Source of the DNA: Ruegeria arenilitoris
Lineage (GTDB): Bacteria > Pseudomonadota > Alphaproteobacteria > Rhodobacterales > Rhodobacteraceae
Reading direction: 5' to 3'
NCBI RefSeq assembly: GCF_013032855.1
Contig: NZ_WQDA01000001.1
Span: forward strand, 441,501 to 505,500
DNA: 64,000 nt
Under the pieces are notes generated by a model. It ran no database searches. It had not been told where the DNA came from and saw nothing but the letters and a program-made list of their open reading frames with translations. The position numbers and the translations under genes were made by a program. This document shows positions 45,790 to 53,322 of this stretch, in pieces; positions within the stretch are counted from its first letter, which is position 1, and each line of letters starts with the position of its first letter.

Positions 45790-46455
45790 TCAAGCGCCGG
45801 TACGAACGGCAACGACGTCGGTTGCCGGAATCACGACGCCGCTGTCCAAGGTCAACATGACGACACCGGCCCCGACTTGGGCTTCGACGACGCGGCTGTA
45901 GGTGGCCGCAGGCCGCGCCGAGAGCAGTTCATCCCCCAAAAAGCTTTCCAGCGTTGCGGAATAGGTGCCGTTGGGCAGCGGATTGCCCGATGCATCCACT
46001 CCAGCCCAAAGAAACTCGGTCTCGGAGACCGGAACAGAGACCCGGTCGATTTCGGTTCCGTCAGAATCCTTGATGACCAGCACAGACGCATCCGCGCCCA
46101 GGTCGGGCTGAGTGAATATGGTCTGCGGCTGGCCATCAAACCGGAAGGAGGCTGCCCCCTGAACATCGACCCCAATCCAGTTGGACAGCTCATCCAGATT
46201 GACGCTGCTCAGGGTGGCGGTGAGGTTTGCCAGAAGGTCGTTGGTCTGCACCTGCTGCTCGACCATCGAAAACTGGGCGAGTTGCGACGCATATTCCGAC
46301 GAATCCAGTGGCTCCAGAGGATCCTGGTTGCGCGCCTGCGCCGTCAACATCATCAGAAACGTCTCAAAGTCCGAGGTCAGCCCTGTCGCTGTCGAAGTTC
46401 TCGTTGGCTGCGCTGTTGAGGGTGTATGTGTCGCGGATGCCGCTGTGGTGATCAT
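45790..46455 (-). CDS. flgD: Flagellar hook-capping protein FlgD
   Basis: A 221-residue protein that caps the growing hook. The N-terminal core DFETFLMMLTAQARNQDPLEPLDSSEYASQLAQFSMVEQQVQTN is the FlgD signature, needed for export and hook assembly. The C-terminal half is the beta-rich TUDOR-like/FNIII region with GVDASGNPLPNGTYSATLE. It follows fliK by 3 bases on the same strand, so they form a fliK-flgD operon. Confidence 0.92.
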   Translation of the reverse strand: MITTAASATHTPSTAQPTRTSTATGLTSDFETFLMMLTAQARNQDPLEPLDSSEYASQLAQFSMVEQQVQTNDLLANLTATLSSVNLDELSNWIGVDVQGAASFRFDGQPQTIFTQPDLGADASVLVIKDSDGTEIDRVSVPVSETEFLWAGVDASGNPLPNGTYSATLESFLGDELLSARPAATYSRVVEAQVGAGVVMLTLDSGVVIPATDVVAVRTGA

Positions 46456-46458
46456 GGG

Positions 46459-47700
46459 TCAAAGCCTCAGGTCCAACGCCCGGTCCACCTGAGTTGGGCG
46501 GGCCAGAGCGGGTGTTTCGGTTGCAGGGTCAAGCTCCCCTGTGGTGATGAATGTGCTTCGTTCAGTTGGCTCAGCGTCCTGTTCTGGGTTCGCCGAGGTG
46601 CCCAGATCAAAGGAAAGATCGCCCAGCCCCATCTCTTTGAATTCGGCTGACAGGATCGAGATATGCCGGCGCATGAGGTCCATGGTTTCAGGCCGGTCGG
46701 CGACGATCATCATGTGCAACCCGTCTTCGCGCCCGGTCACCTTGATCGAAACTTTGCCCAGCTCTTCCGGAGTCAGTGCGATTTCCACGCTTCCGCTTCC
46801 CGGCTTTGCGACGATGCTGGCCGCCATTTGCCCGGCGACCGCCCGAGCAATTTCCGCCCGGCCCGAGAGCGGGACGCCGTTGGTCGGGCCTGCATCCCTT
46901 TGCGCTGGGGTCGTACCCAAGTCCTGCGTTGGCATCCGGTCGTGCAGACTGTCCTCTGGCATCGGGTCCTTCAGTGCTGCGCGTTCCGATGTACCGACGA
47001 TCTGCGCCCGGATGATGGATTCCGTTCCCTGGCCAGCAGGTTTGGCCGGCCGTTGATCCACGCCCCACGATCCGGTGGCCTGCTCGTCGCGCCTGGCTTC
47101 TTTACCGGTTGCAGTGCGCAATTCGTCCTTTCGGTTCTGCAGCCCTCCACTCACTCCAGGTTCGGTGGCGTTCAACTGCTCTTTTGCGGCTGACGCAGGT
47201 TGGGGCGCTGTGCTCGCGGCACGCTCGGGCGCTTCGGCTCCCTTGCCCGTGTCGCCCGCGAGCGATCGGCGATCGGGATCAGAGTTTACTGCGCGCATGG
47301 CCGCGGCGGCAGTTGACTGGCGTCCCTCCGCCGGAGGGCTGGCCTCGAGAGTGGCGTGCGCCGTCGCCTCGCGCTTTGGAAGTTCACCGGGCGTTGCCAT
47401 GGGCAGAGGCGTGTCTTTCTGTCGAGCGTCCTGTTGTGATCCCTGCAATTCCAGCGGTTCAGCCAAATCGGGTTCGACCTGCGGGACGTCAGGGTCGGTG
47501 TTTTCATCGCCATCCACGATTTTCGGACCCGCGCGGCTGTCCGGATGAGGTTTCGCCTCGGCCTCTAGGTTCAGCATCTCATCTTCGGCCATGAGCTCCG
47601 CGAAATCAGAGTCGCCTTTTGTTGGGGGCTCGGACTTTGCGGCCCAATCCGGCTTTCCGCCGGAAATCACATTGGTCATCATGGTCAGGGCGTTGGGCAT
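46459..47700 (-). CDS. fliK: Flagellar hook-length control protein FliK
   Basis: A 413-residue protein with a long low-complexity, polar N-terminal two-thirds and a compact C-terminal Flg_hook domain (about 280-365), including VEIALTPEELGKVSIKVTGREDGLHMMIVADRPETMDLMRRH, the well conserved part. FliK is exported and measures the hook, then switches export specificity through FlhB. The disordered ruler region is Ala/Glu/Pro-rich and poorly conserved as expected. It is divergent from the flgJ-like gene. Confidence 0.9.
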   Translation of the reverse strand: MPNALTMMTNVISGGKPDWAAKSEPPTKGDSDFAELMAEDEMLNLEAEAKPHPDSRAGPKIVDGDENTDPDVPQVEPDLAEPLELQGSQQDARQKDTPLPMATPGELPKREATAHATLEASPPAEGRQSTAAAAMRAVNSDPDRRSLAGDTGKGAEAPERAASTAPQPASAAKEQLNATEPGVSGGLQNRKDELRTATGKEARRDEQATGSWGVDQRPAKPAGQGTESIIRAQIVGTSERAALKDPMPEDSLHDRMPTQDLGTTPAQRDAGPTNGVPLSGRAEIARAVAGQMAASIVAKPGSGSVEIALTPEELGKVSIKVTGREDGLHMMIVADRPETMDLMRRHISILSAEFKEMGLGDLSFDLGTSANPEQDAEPTERSTFITTGELDPATETPALARPTQVDRALDLRL

Positions 47701-47746
47701 TTTGCTCCGGCTCCGGTTGTTTGGCCCAAACCTGCCCTCAAGGTAG

Positions 47747-47761
47747 TTACGTATATTTTAA
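47747..47761. promoter_or_regulatory. CtrA-like box in the fliK / flgJ-like divergent region
   Basis: TTAC - 7 bases - TTAA (47747-47750 and 47758-47761) is one base away from the CtrA consensus TTAA-N7-TTAA. It lies midway in the 111-base gap between fliK and the flgJ-like gene. CtrA controls flagellar genes in many alphaproteobacteria, so this is a plausible binding site for both directions. Confidence 0.45.
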
Positions 47762-47811
47762 CCGCTCTTCGCTTTGATCGACAAAGATCGAAACAATTTT
47801 CGGAGAGGGCG

Positions 47812-48087
47812 ATGGAAATCCCAAACTTCGCGCCGGTACCGCGCAGCAATATGACCGAACAAAGACTCAAGGCCGCAGCGGTCGAGCTTGAGGCAACTTT
47901 TCTAGCCGAAATGCTGAAGGCCGCAGGCCTGGATAAGACGCGGCAGGCTTTCGGAGGTGGCGCGGGCGAAGACCAGTTCGCGTCTTTCCTGTTGCAGGAG
48001 CAGGCCAGGCAATTGGCCCGATCCGGCGGGATCGGACTGTCGGAAACCCTTTTCAATGCAATGATGGAGAAGACCCATGCCGACTGA
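47812..48087 (+). CDS. flgJ: Flagellar rod-binding protein (FlgJ N-terminal-domain type)
   Basis: A 91-residue protein equal to the rod-binding domain of FlgJ: LKAAAVELEATFLAEMLKAAGLDKT and the FLLQEQARQLARSGGIGLSETLF motif. It lacks the muramidase domain found in enteric FlgJ; alphaproteobacteria commonly have this short form and use a separate transglycosylase. It helps the rod assemble through peptidoglycan. It starts a plus-strand flagellar run and overlaps flgN by 11 bases. Confidence 0.85.
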   Translation: MEIPNFAPVPRSNMTEQRLKAAAVELEATFLAEMLKAAGLDKTRQAFGGGAGEDQFASFLLQEQARQLARSGGIGLSETLFNAMMEKTHAD

Positions 48088-48436
48088 GCACAAGCAGGGA
48101 CTGATTAAGGCTCTCGAGGAGGTTCTCGATCTCGAGCGCAGGGCTTTGGTCGAAGGGGACCTGGATCGGCTGGGCCAGATGATGCCGCAGAAGGAAAAAC
48201 TGATCGGCGCACTCAACGAGATGCAGGTGCACGACAGTGACGACTTGATCCGGCTGCACCAGAAGGTCGAGCGCAATCAAGGCCTGCTGAACAGCGCGGC
48301 CGAAGGGATTCGGGCGGTCATGAACCGGATGTCTGAACTCAGAAAAATCCGGCAGGAATTCACGACCTATGACGCGGCCGGGCAACGCAATGGCTTCGCC
48401 GTCCGTCAGGATCCCAAGCTGGAAAAACGTGCCTAG
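48077..48436 (+). CDS. flgN: FlgN-like flagellar export chaperone
   Basis: A 119-residue highly helical protein, with coiled-coil heptads over most of its length (LIKALEEVLDLERRALVEGDLDRLGQMMPQKEKLIGAL), as in FlgN, the export chaperone for the hook-filament junction proteins FlgK and FlgL. The overlap with the flgJ-like gene supports a flagellar role. Sequence conservation is low for this family, so the call depends on shape and context. Confidence 0.75.
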   Translation: MPTEHKQGLIKALEEVLDLERRALVEGDLDRLGQMMPQKEKLIGALNEMQVHDSDDLIRLHQKVERNQGLLNSAAEGIRAVMNRMSELRKIRQEFTTYDAAGQRNGFAVRQDPKLEKRA

Positions 48437-48478
48437 CGGTGGGTTTGATTCAAATCCGTCTTTTTCCGTCGGACCGCC

Positions 48479-48493
48479 TTAGCACTCCGTTAG
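48479..48493. promoter_or_regulatory. TTAG-N7-TTAG direct repeat upstream of fliC
   Basis: Two TTAG half-sites separated by exactly 7 bases, the spacing of CtrA boxes, about 150 bases before fliC. The fourth base departs from the consensus in both halves, so this is only a weak candidate. Confidence 0.25.
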
Positions 48494-48537
48494 GAGATCA
48501 GGCCCAAAAGTGGTCCCGCACCTCGAAAGAAGGTGGC

Positions 48538-48560
48538 GCGAGCACCGATCGGTAGCTCGC
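48538..48560 (+). promoter_or_regulatory. Hairpin in the flagellin 5' leader, candidate FlbT target
   Basis: A 9-bp stem with one bulged A (48538-48546 with 48551-48560) closed by the loop GATC, lying 84 bases before the fliC ATG. The gap between flgN and fliC (48437-48643) is the only place for the fliC promoter and leader. In Caulobacter, FlbT binds the flagellin mRNA leader and shortens its life; flbT is encoded just downstream. The match is by position and structure only. Confidence 0.4.
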
Positions 48561-48643
48561 ACAGGTCAGAACGACAACACGTCCGCCAATGATGGTCGGG
48601 CGTCACTGGGCGAAGAAGGCCCGAATGGAAAAGGATGAAAAAC

Positions 48644-49891
48644 ATGTCCAGCATTCTGACAAACAACGGCGCGATGGTTGCGCTGCAGACTCTGAAATCG
48701 GTCAACAAGAACCTTGCAGCAACCCAGAACGCGATTTCGACGGGTAAGGATGTCGCTACGGCCAAGGACAACTCGGCCGTATGGGCGATTTCCAAGGTGA
48801 TGGAATCCGATGTCAACGGTTTCAATGCGATCAAGGATAGCCTGGCACTGGGTGAATCGACTGTCGCCGTGGCCCGGAACGCTTCGGAAACCGTGACCGA
48901 CCTGCTGACCCAGATGAAGAACAAGATCGTCGCCGCGCAGGAGGACAACGTCGACCGCGGCAAGATCAATGATGACGTAGCCGCCCTGCGGGACCAGATC
49001 GCATCGGTTGTCGGTGCCGCACAGTTCAACGGCCTCAATCTTGTGGACGGGTCAGCGGGCACCGCATCGATCCTGTCGTCGCTGGATCGCGACAGCGCTG
49101 GCAACGTGACCGCGTCGTCGATTTCGGTGGCCAGCCAGGACCTGTCGACCGGTGGATATGCCAGCAAGGGCGTTCTGGCCGGCTCGGACAACGCGACCAC
49201 TGACAATGACGCCGCCGGGTTCACAATGGACAAGTCCGGCGGGTCCGGTGACATCGTGATCGATAGTTCGACCGACAACTTCGCTGTCGGTGACAAAGTG
49301 TCGATCACCATCGGGGACAAAGTTGCATCATACACCGTACAGGCCAGCGATCTGGATCCTTCGGGAACCTATGACTCTGCCTACACAGATGCCATCGTGG
49401 CAGTGGGGCTGAAGAACCAGATCGACGCGCTTGGGATCACCGGTGTAGCGATCGACTATGACTCCAGCGCGCCGGGCACTCTGTCCTTCGTGACCGGGAC
49501 CGCAACCGCTGGTGCTGACGCAGATCGCGACGTAACCGTTTCGGCCCAGTTCACCAATGCCGGTTCTGGCGGTCTTGGTGCGCTGTCGTCGATTGACGTT
49601 TCGACCAGTGCCGGCGCTGCCGCAGCACTGGGCACGATCGAAACCTTGATCGACACGGCGATTGACGCGTCGGCCGCGTTCGGTTCGGCGCAAGGGCGGA
49701 TCGAGACCCAGAAGGAGTTCATCTCGAACCTGACTGACTCTTTCAAATCCGGCATCGGCTCGCTGGTGGACGCCGATATGGAAGAGACCTCGGCCCGTCT
49801 GCAGGCCCTGCAGGTCCAGCAGCAATTGGCGACACAATCGCTGTCGATTGCCAACCAGGCCCCGCAGTCGATCCTGTCGCTGTTCCGCTAG
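48644..49891 (+). CDS. fliC: Flagellin
   Basis: A 415-residue filament subunit. Conserved D0/D1 ends are clear: the N-terminus MSSILTNNGAMVALQTLKSVNKNLAATQNAISTGKDVATAKDNSAVWAIS and the C-terminus ETSARLQALQVQQQLATQSLSIANQAPQSILSLFR. The central part (about 145-330) is the variable, surface-exposed region, rich in Asp, Ser, Thr and Gly. ATG 48644 is chosen because flagellins of this group start MSSILTN; an upstream ATG at 48635 adds MKN. The product is exported through the FlgN/FliS-type pathway. A hairpin pair follows before flaF. Confidence 0.95.
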   Translation: MSSILTNNGAMVALQTLKSVNKNLAATQNAISTGKDVATAKDNSAVWAISKVMESDVNGFNAIKDSLALGESTVAVARNASETVTDLLTQMKNKIVAAQEDNVDRGKINDDVAALRDQIASVVGAAQFNGLNLVDGSAGTASILSSLDRDSAGNVTASSISVASQDLSTGGYASKGVLAGSDNATTDNDAAGFTMDKSGGSGDIVIDSSTDNFAVGDKVSITIGDKVASYTVQASDLDPSGTYDSAYTDAIVAVGLKNQIDALGITGVAIDYDSSAPGTLSFVTGTATAGADADRDVTVSAQFTNAGSGGLGALSSIDVSTSAGAAAALGTIETLIDTAIDASAAFGSAQGRIETQKEFISNLTDSFKSGIGSLVDADMEETSARLQALQVQQQLATQSLSIANQAPQSILSLFR

Positions 49892-49900
49892 GGCGGAAAC

Positions 49901-49929
49901 TTGGTCGGGGCGTGACCAACGCGCCCCGG
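49901..49929 (+). promoter_or_regulatory. Two mutually exclusive hairpins between fliC and flaF
   Basis: TTGGTC (49901-49906) can pair with GACCAA (49914-49919), or CGGGGCG (49906-49912) can pair with CGCCCCG (49922-49928). The two share bases and cannot form together. No T-tract follows. They may act as an attenuator or processing point separating abundant flagellin mRNA from flaF-flbT. Confidence 0.4.
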
Positions 49930-49969
49930 CTGTGACTGCAAATACGACGGCCTTTTGAAAGGATTTCAA

Positions 49970-50344
49970 GTGACCCCGCAAACGTTTGCCCAACGGGCAT
50001 ATGCTCAGTCCGCCGCTCCGATGCGAACCCCGCGTGATACCGAATATGAGGCGATTTCAAAGATCACGCATCGGCTCAAGGCAGCGGCCGCGCGCAAAGC
50101 CTGGGATTTCGCGGGCTTTGTTCAAGCCCTGCATGAAAACCGCCGCTTGTGGTCCGTTCTGGCCAACGGCGTCGTGGATTCGGACAATGCACTGCCGAAT
50201 GAGCTGCGCGCGCGGATCTTCTATCTGGCCGAGTTCACCGAGCAGCACACGGGCCAGGTTCTGGCCAGCAAGGCCGGGGTCGAACCGCTGCTTGAAATCA
50301 ATCTGGCAGTTTTGCGCGGTCTGCGTCAGCGGGGGACCGCGTGA
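49970..50344 (+). CDS. flaF: Flagellar biosynthesis regulator FlaF
   Basis: A 124-residue protein with the FlaF core RTPRDTEYEAISKITHRLKAAAARKAWDFAGFVQALHENRRLWSVLANGVVDSDNALPNELRARIFYLAEFTEQHT. In Caulobacter FlaF acts with FlbT to link flagellin translation to filament assembly, and it is also a secretion chaperone for flagellin. The start GTG at 49970 follows AAAGGA; a TTG 15 bases earlier is less likely. It overlaps flbT by 1 base. Confidence 0.9.
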   Translation: MTPQTFAQRAYAQSAAPMRTPRDTEYEAISKITHRLKAAAARKAWDFAGFVQALHENRRLWSVLANGVVDSDNALPNELRARIFYLAEFTEQHTGQVLASKAGVEPLLEINLAVLRGLRQRGTA

Positions 50345-50745
50345 TGGGCGGGCTGGTTCTGAAGCTGGCTCCGAAAGAGCGGGTTTTGATCAATGGCGTA
50401 GTGATCGAGAACGGCGATCGGCGGACCCGCTTTTCAATCATGACGCCCGAGGCAAATGTCCTTCGGTTGCGCGACGCAATACATCCCGACGAAGTGACGA
50501 CCCCGGTCCGGCGCGTGTGCTACGCGGCCCAGCTGGTCCTGTCCGGAGATCTGGAAGCCGGAGACGAAAAACAACAGCTGCTGCGGCGGATCGAGGAACT
50601 GAGCCAGGTCTTCACGGATGCCGACAGTCGCCGGGTCCTTGCGCAGGCGACCGAAGCCCTGGTGACTGAGCAGTACTACAAATGCCTGAAGGCGCTTCGA
50701 TCTTTGCTGCCGCGCGAAGAGCGTCTGATGGCCTATCGGCAATGA
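50344..50745 (+). CDS. flbT: Flagellin mRNA regulator FlbT
   Basis: A 133-residue protein starting MGGLVLKLAPKERVLINGVVIENGDRRTRFSIMTPEANVLRLRDAI, the FlbT signature. FlbT binds the flagellin mRNA 5' leader and limits translation when hook assembly is incomplete. Its target in this genome is probably the leader with the hairpin at 48538. The ATG at 50344 lies in TGATG with the flaF stop; an overlapping GTG at 50341 is also possible. Its stop overlaps the next gene. Confidence 0.92.
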   Translation: MGGLVLKLAPKERVLINGVVIENGDRRTRFSIMTPEANVLRLRDAIHPDEVTTPVRRVCYAAQLVLSGDLEAGDEKQQLLRRIEELSQVFTDADSRRVLAQATEALVTEQYYKCLKALRSLLPREERLMAYRQ

Positions 50746-51539
50746 CATTCCTGCCGGTCGTTCCAACTGGGGGTGTCGTAGGGTGGCGTTTTTTGCAGCG
50801 CACCTATGACGCCCAGTTGCAGGCCTTTTCCACCTCGGCGGTCAATGACCGGGACACGCAGTATTTTGTGGAAAACATCCGAAACGTCCGATCGGCAGAA
50901 GATCTGGTCTCTGACCGGCGACTGCTGCAGGTCGCGTTGGGCGCGTTCGGATTGGAAGGTGACCTGGACAATCGGTACTTCATTCAAAAGGTCTTGTCAG
51001 ACGGTACGAGTTCGGATGACGCCCTTGCGAACCGGCTGGCTGACAGCAGATACAGGGAGTTTTCCGAAGCATTCGGCTTGGGTCCGGGCGAAGTTCGGAA
51101 AACCGCACTGATCACTGACATGGGCAAGATCGCTCAGAAGAGTGTCGTCGCCCGGTTCGAAAGCTCGGTCGGAGAAGCCAACGACTCGATGCGGATCGCA
51201 CTTTTTGCCCAGCACGCTTTGAAAGACCTTGCAGGGCAGTCCGGAAGCGAGACCAAGAAGTGGTACGATCTGATGAGCCTGCCGCCGTTGCGCAGCATGA
51301 TGGAAACAGCGCTGGGCCTGCCGTCAAGCTTTGGGCAGCTGGATATCGACAAGCAGCTGGACGTATTTCGGGACAAGCTGAGCAGAGTGACTGGTTCGCC
51401 GAACCTTTCGCAGTTCGTCGATGCCGATGCAATTGCCGAGCTGACGGAGACTTATCTCGCCCGAACTCAGATCGCACAGATGCAAAGTTCGATTTCTCCC
51501 GCGCAAACTGCGTTGATTTTGCTGGGCGCCGCAAGTTGA
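50742..51539 (+). CDS. DUF1217-family flagellar-locus protein
   Basis: A 265-residue mostly helical protein. It starts MTFLPVVPTGGVVGWRFLQRTYDAQLQAFSTSAVNDRDTQYFVENI, which matches the DUF1217 family found in flagellar loci of alphaproteobacteria. Two similar helical halves are visible (RLLQVALGAFGLEGD and MMETALGLPSSFGQLDIDKQLDVFRDKL). No export signal or TM helix. It overlaps flbT by 4 bases and is the last plus-strand gene of the flagellar run. Its role in flagella is inferred from location. Confidence 0.75.
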   Translation: MTFLPVVPTGGVVGWRFLQRTYDAQLQAFSTSAVNDRDTQYFVENIRNVRSAEDLVSDRRLLQVALGAFGLEGDLDNRYFIQKVLSDGTSSDDALANRLADSRYREFSEAFGLGPGEVRKTALITDMGKIAQKSVVARFESSVGEANDSMRIALFAQHALKDLAGQSGSETKKWYDLMSLPPLRSMMETALGLPSSFGQLDIDKQLDVFRDKLSRVTGSPNLSQFVDADAIAELTETYLARTQIAQMQSSISPAQTALILLGAAS

Positions 51540-51647
51540 ACCGTTCGGGCTAAGGTCAGTACCTCGCGCCAGGATCAGAAAGCGCACCAGTGCCGTGCGC
51601 AGCTATGAATGGCTATTTGGGATCGGGGGGGCAAGGGTGCCGGATGC

Positions 51648-53219
51648 TCAGGCATCCAGAACCGTGTCAGCGGATGTCTGCAAGGCAAAAGACATCACCG
51701 GATGCGAAACGTTGTGCAAGTCGACCGGCCCCAATGGAACGGCCCGGGAACAGGCCGGCTCGATATCTTCGGAAACGACGATCCGATGGCCATTGAGCTT
51801 GCCGAACTCGCCCAACCGCGCCGCGACATTGGCTGCATGTCCGATCACCGTGAAATCAAGCCGCTCGCGCGAACCGACATTTCCGTACGTGACACGCCCG
51901 AACGATACGCCGATCGAGCAATCGCATTGCCGGTTCTTGTCGGAGCGACGCAGCTCGGCCAATTTCTCGACGATTTCAACGGCACTGCGCTGAGCGTCTG
52001 ACCGTGCCTTGCCGGGGTCCTCACCTGCCGGGAAAACCGCAAGAACGGCGTCGCCGATGAATTTTAGAACCTCACCGTCGTTGTCGTGGACGATGCCGGA
52101 CACCGTTTCGAAGAATTCGTTCAACAGGTTGATGTATTCCGTGCGGCCCAGATCCTCTTCCAGGCTGGTCGAGTTGCGCAGGTCACAGAACATGATGGCC
52201 GCGTCGATGTCATCGCCGTCGCCGCGACGAATGTCGCCGCCCAAAACGCGGGCCCCGGTTCGTTTGCCCACATAGGTCTCGAGAAGGGCCTGAGAATTCT
52301 CGCGCTGCATGAACACCTCATAGTAGCGGGCGATGACGGCCGAGCACTCAAAGACAAGCCCCAGGTTTTCCGTGGTAAAGCCGTTGGGGTGGTCGCAGGT
52401 CAACGTCAGGACATTGATACGCCCGTCGGAAAACGGCAGAGGCATTGCCACGTAATCGGTGCCCCCCTTGGCGCGCAGGTCCTCCATGATGGGGAAACTG
52501 TTGTGGGGGTTGTCTACGTTCAGCCGTTGCCGAACGCCGCCCAACCCGTTCGAGACATGCCGCAAGGGGCTGTTGATGAACGCGGGGTGGTCGTGAATCT
52601 CGTAAGTTGGAATATTGGTCGAAATCTCCTCGGCACCCTTTTCCCAGATGTAGTGCTTGCCTGCGATCAGGGGATGCAGCGACCAGACAAGGATGCTGAG
52701 ACGTTGAATGGCGATGCCGTGTTCCAGCATTTTTTCGGCCAGGGTCTTGGTGAAATCTTCCGGTGTTGAGATCGACCCCGCGCCACGCATCAACCAATCG
52801 ATCAACGGGCCGCTGATGTTGCCGTCTCGCGGTTGGCGCAATTGATTGTCGCCCAGATCGATATGAGTGTAGGCCGCCGGCATGAAGCCGATGTGACCTT
52901 GGATGGCTTTGCTTTCAGGCAGAGAATCCTCGTAGGCCCAAACCGAGTTTGCCAACCGTTCGTCGCCAATCAGGACATCGTGATAGGTTGCCGTGCCCTT
53001 GAACGGGCAGAAGGTCTGCAACTCGGTTTCCCCGCTCAGATCAACGCGCACGTCTTCGCGCGGAACATAAATCGCAGGCGGCAGCCGGGTTTCATACATG
53101 ACCTTGGCATTCGTGCTTTCAGCCAGAAGGATGTCATCGCGGTAGATGGCAACCCTGCCGTCAAGCGTTTCGATCGAAATTCCGTAGCCGTTCGTATTCC
53201 GTGTGGCGTGGACATTCAT
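51648..53219 (-). CDS. Class III adenylate cyclase with N-terminal DUF427 domain
   Basis: A 523-residue cytoplasmic protein in three parts. Residues 10-105 form a DUF427 domain (TFCPFKGTATYHDV at 69-82, WAYEDS at 94-99). Residues 150-310 form a sensor-like region common in rhizobial cyclases (LSILVWSLHPLIAGKHY, then a GAF-like segment). Residues 335-520 form a class III cyclase with metal-binding D346 (MFCDLRNST) and D390 (KFIGDAV), the purine-specifying K387 and the NVAARL helix with the transition-state Asn464 and Arg468. It should make cAMP from ATP. The DUF427-cyclase join is unusual. It lies 103 bases after the winged-helix membrane gene on the same strand. Confidence 0.85.
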   Translation of the reverse strand: MNVHATRNTNGYGISIETLDGRVAIYRDDILLAESTNAKVMYETRLPPAIYVPREDVRVDLSGETELQTFCPFKGTATYHDVLIGDERLANSVWAYEDSLPESKAIQGHIGFMPAAYTHIDLGDNQLRQPRDGNISGPLIDWLMRGAGSISTPEDFTKTLAEKMLEHGIAIQRLSILVWSLHPLIAGKHYIWEKGAEEISTNIPTYEIHDHPAFINSPLRHVSNGLGGVRQRLNVDNPHNSFPIMEDLRAKGGTDYVAMPLPFSDGRINVLTLTCDHPNGFTTENLGLVFECSAVIARYYEVFMQRENSQALLETYVGKRTGARVLGGDIRRGDGDDIDAAIMFCDLRNSTSLEEDLGRTEYINLLNEFFETVSGIVHDNDGEVLKFIGDAVLAVFPAGEDPGKARSDAQRSAVEIVEKLAELRRSDKNRQCDCSIGVSFGRVTYGNVGSRERLDFTVIGHAANVAARLGEFGKLNGHRIVVSEDIEPACSRAVPLGPVDLHNVSHPVMSFALQTSADTVLDA

Positions 53220-53322
53220 CGGCCGCCTCCCTTGCCCGGGTCCTTAGAGGATGGGCTTTTGCAGCCCGATTTCCAAGGGGCGCAACACAGAATTTACCGA
53301 TCGCGATCCACGGCCGAGGTGG

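Noticed and set aside
45737-45812. Longer start (TTG at 45812) for the kinase-like gene
   Set aside because: It would overlap flgD by 23 bases, and the added residues (VPALELGGAAGQG) do not look like the kinase fold; kept only as an alternative.
48490-49335. Minus-strand frame opposite fliC
   Set aside because: Antisense to the flagellin gene; the Ser/Ala-rich product has no signature and the plus strand encodes a clear flagellin.
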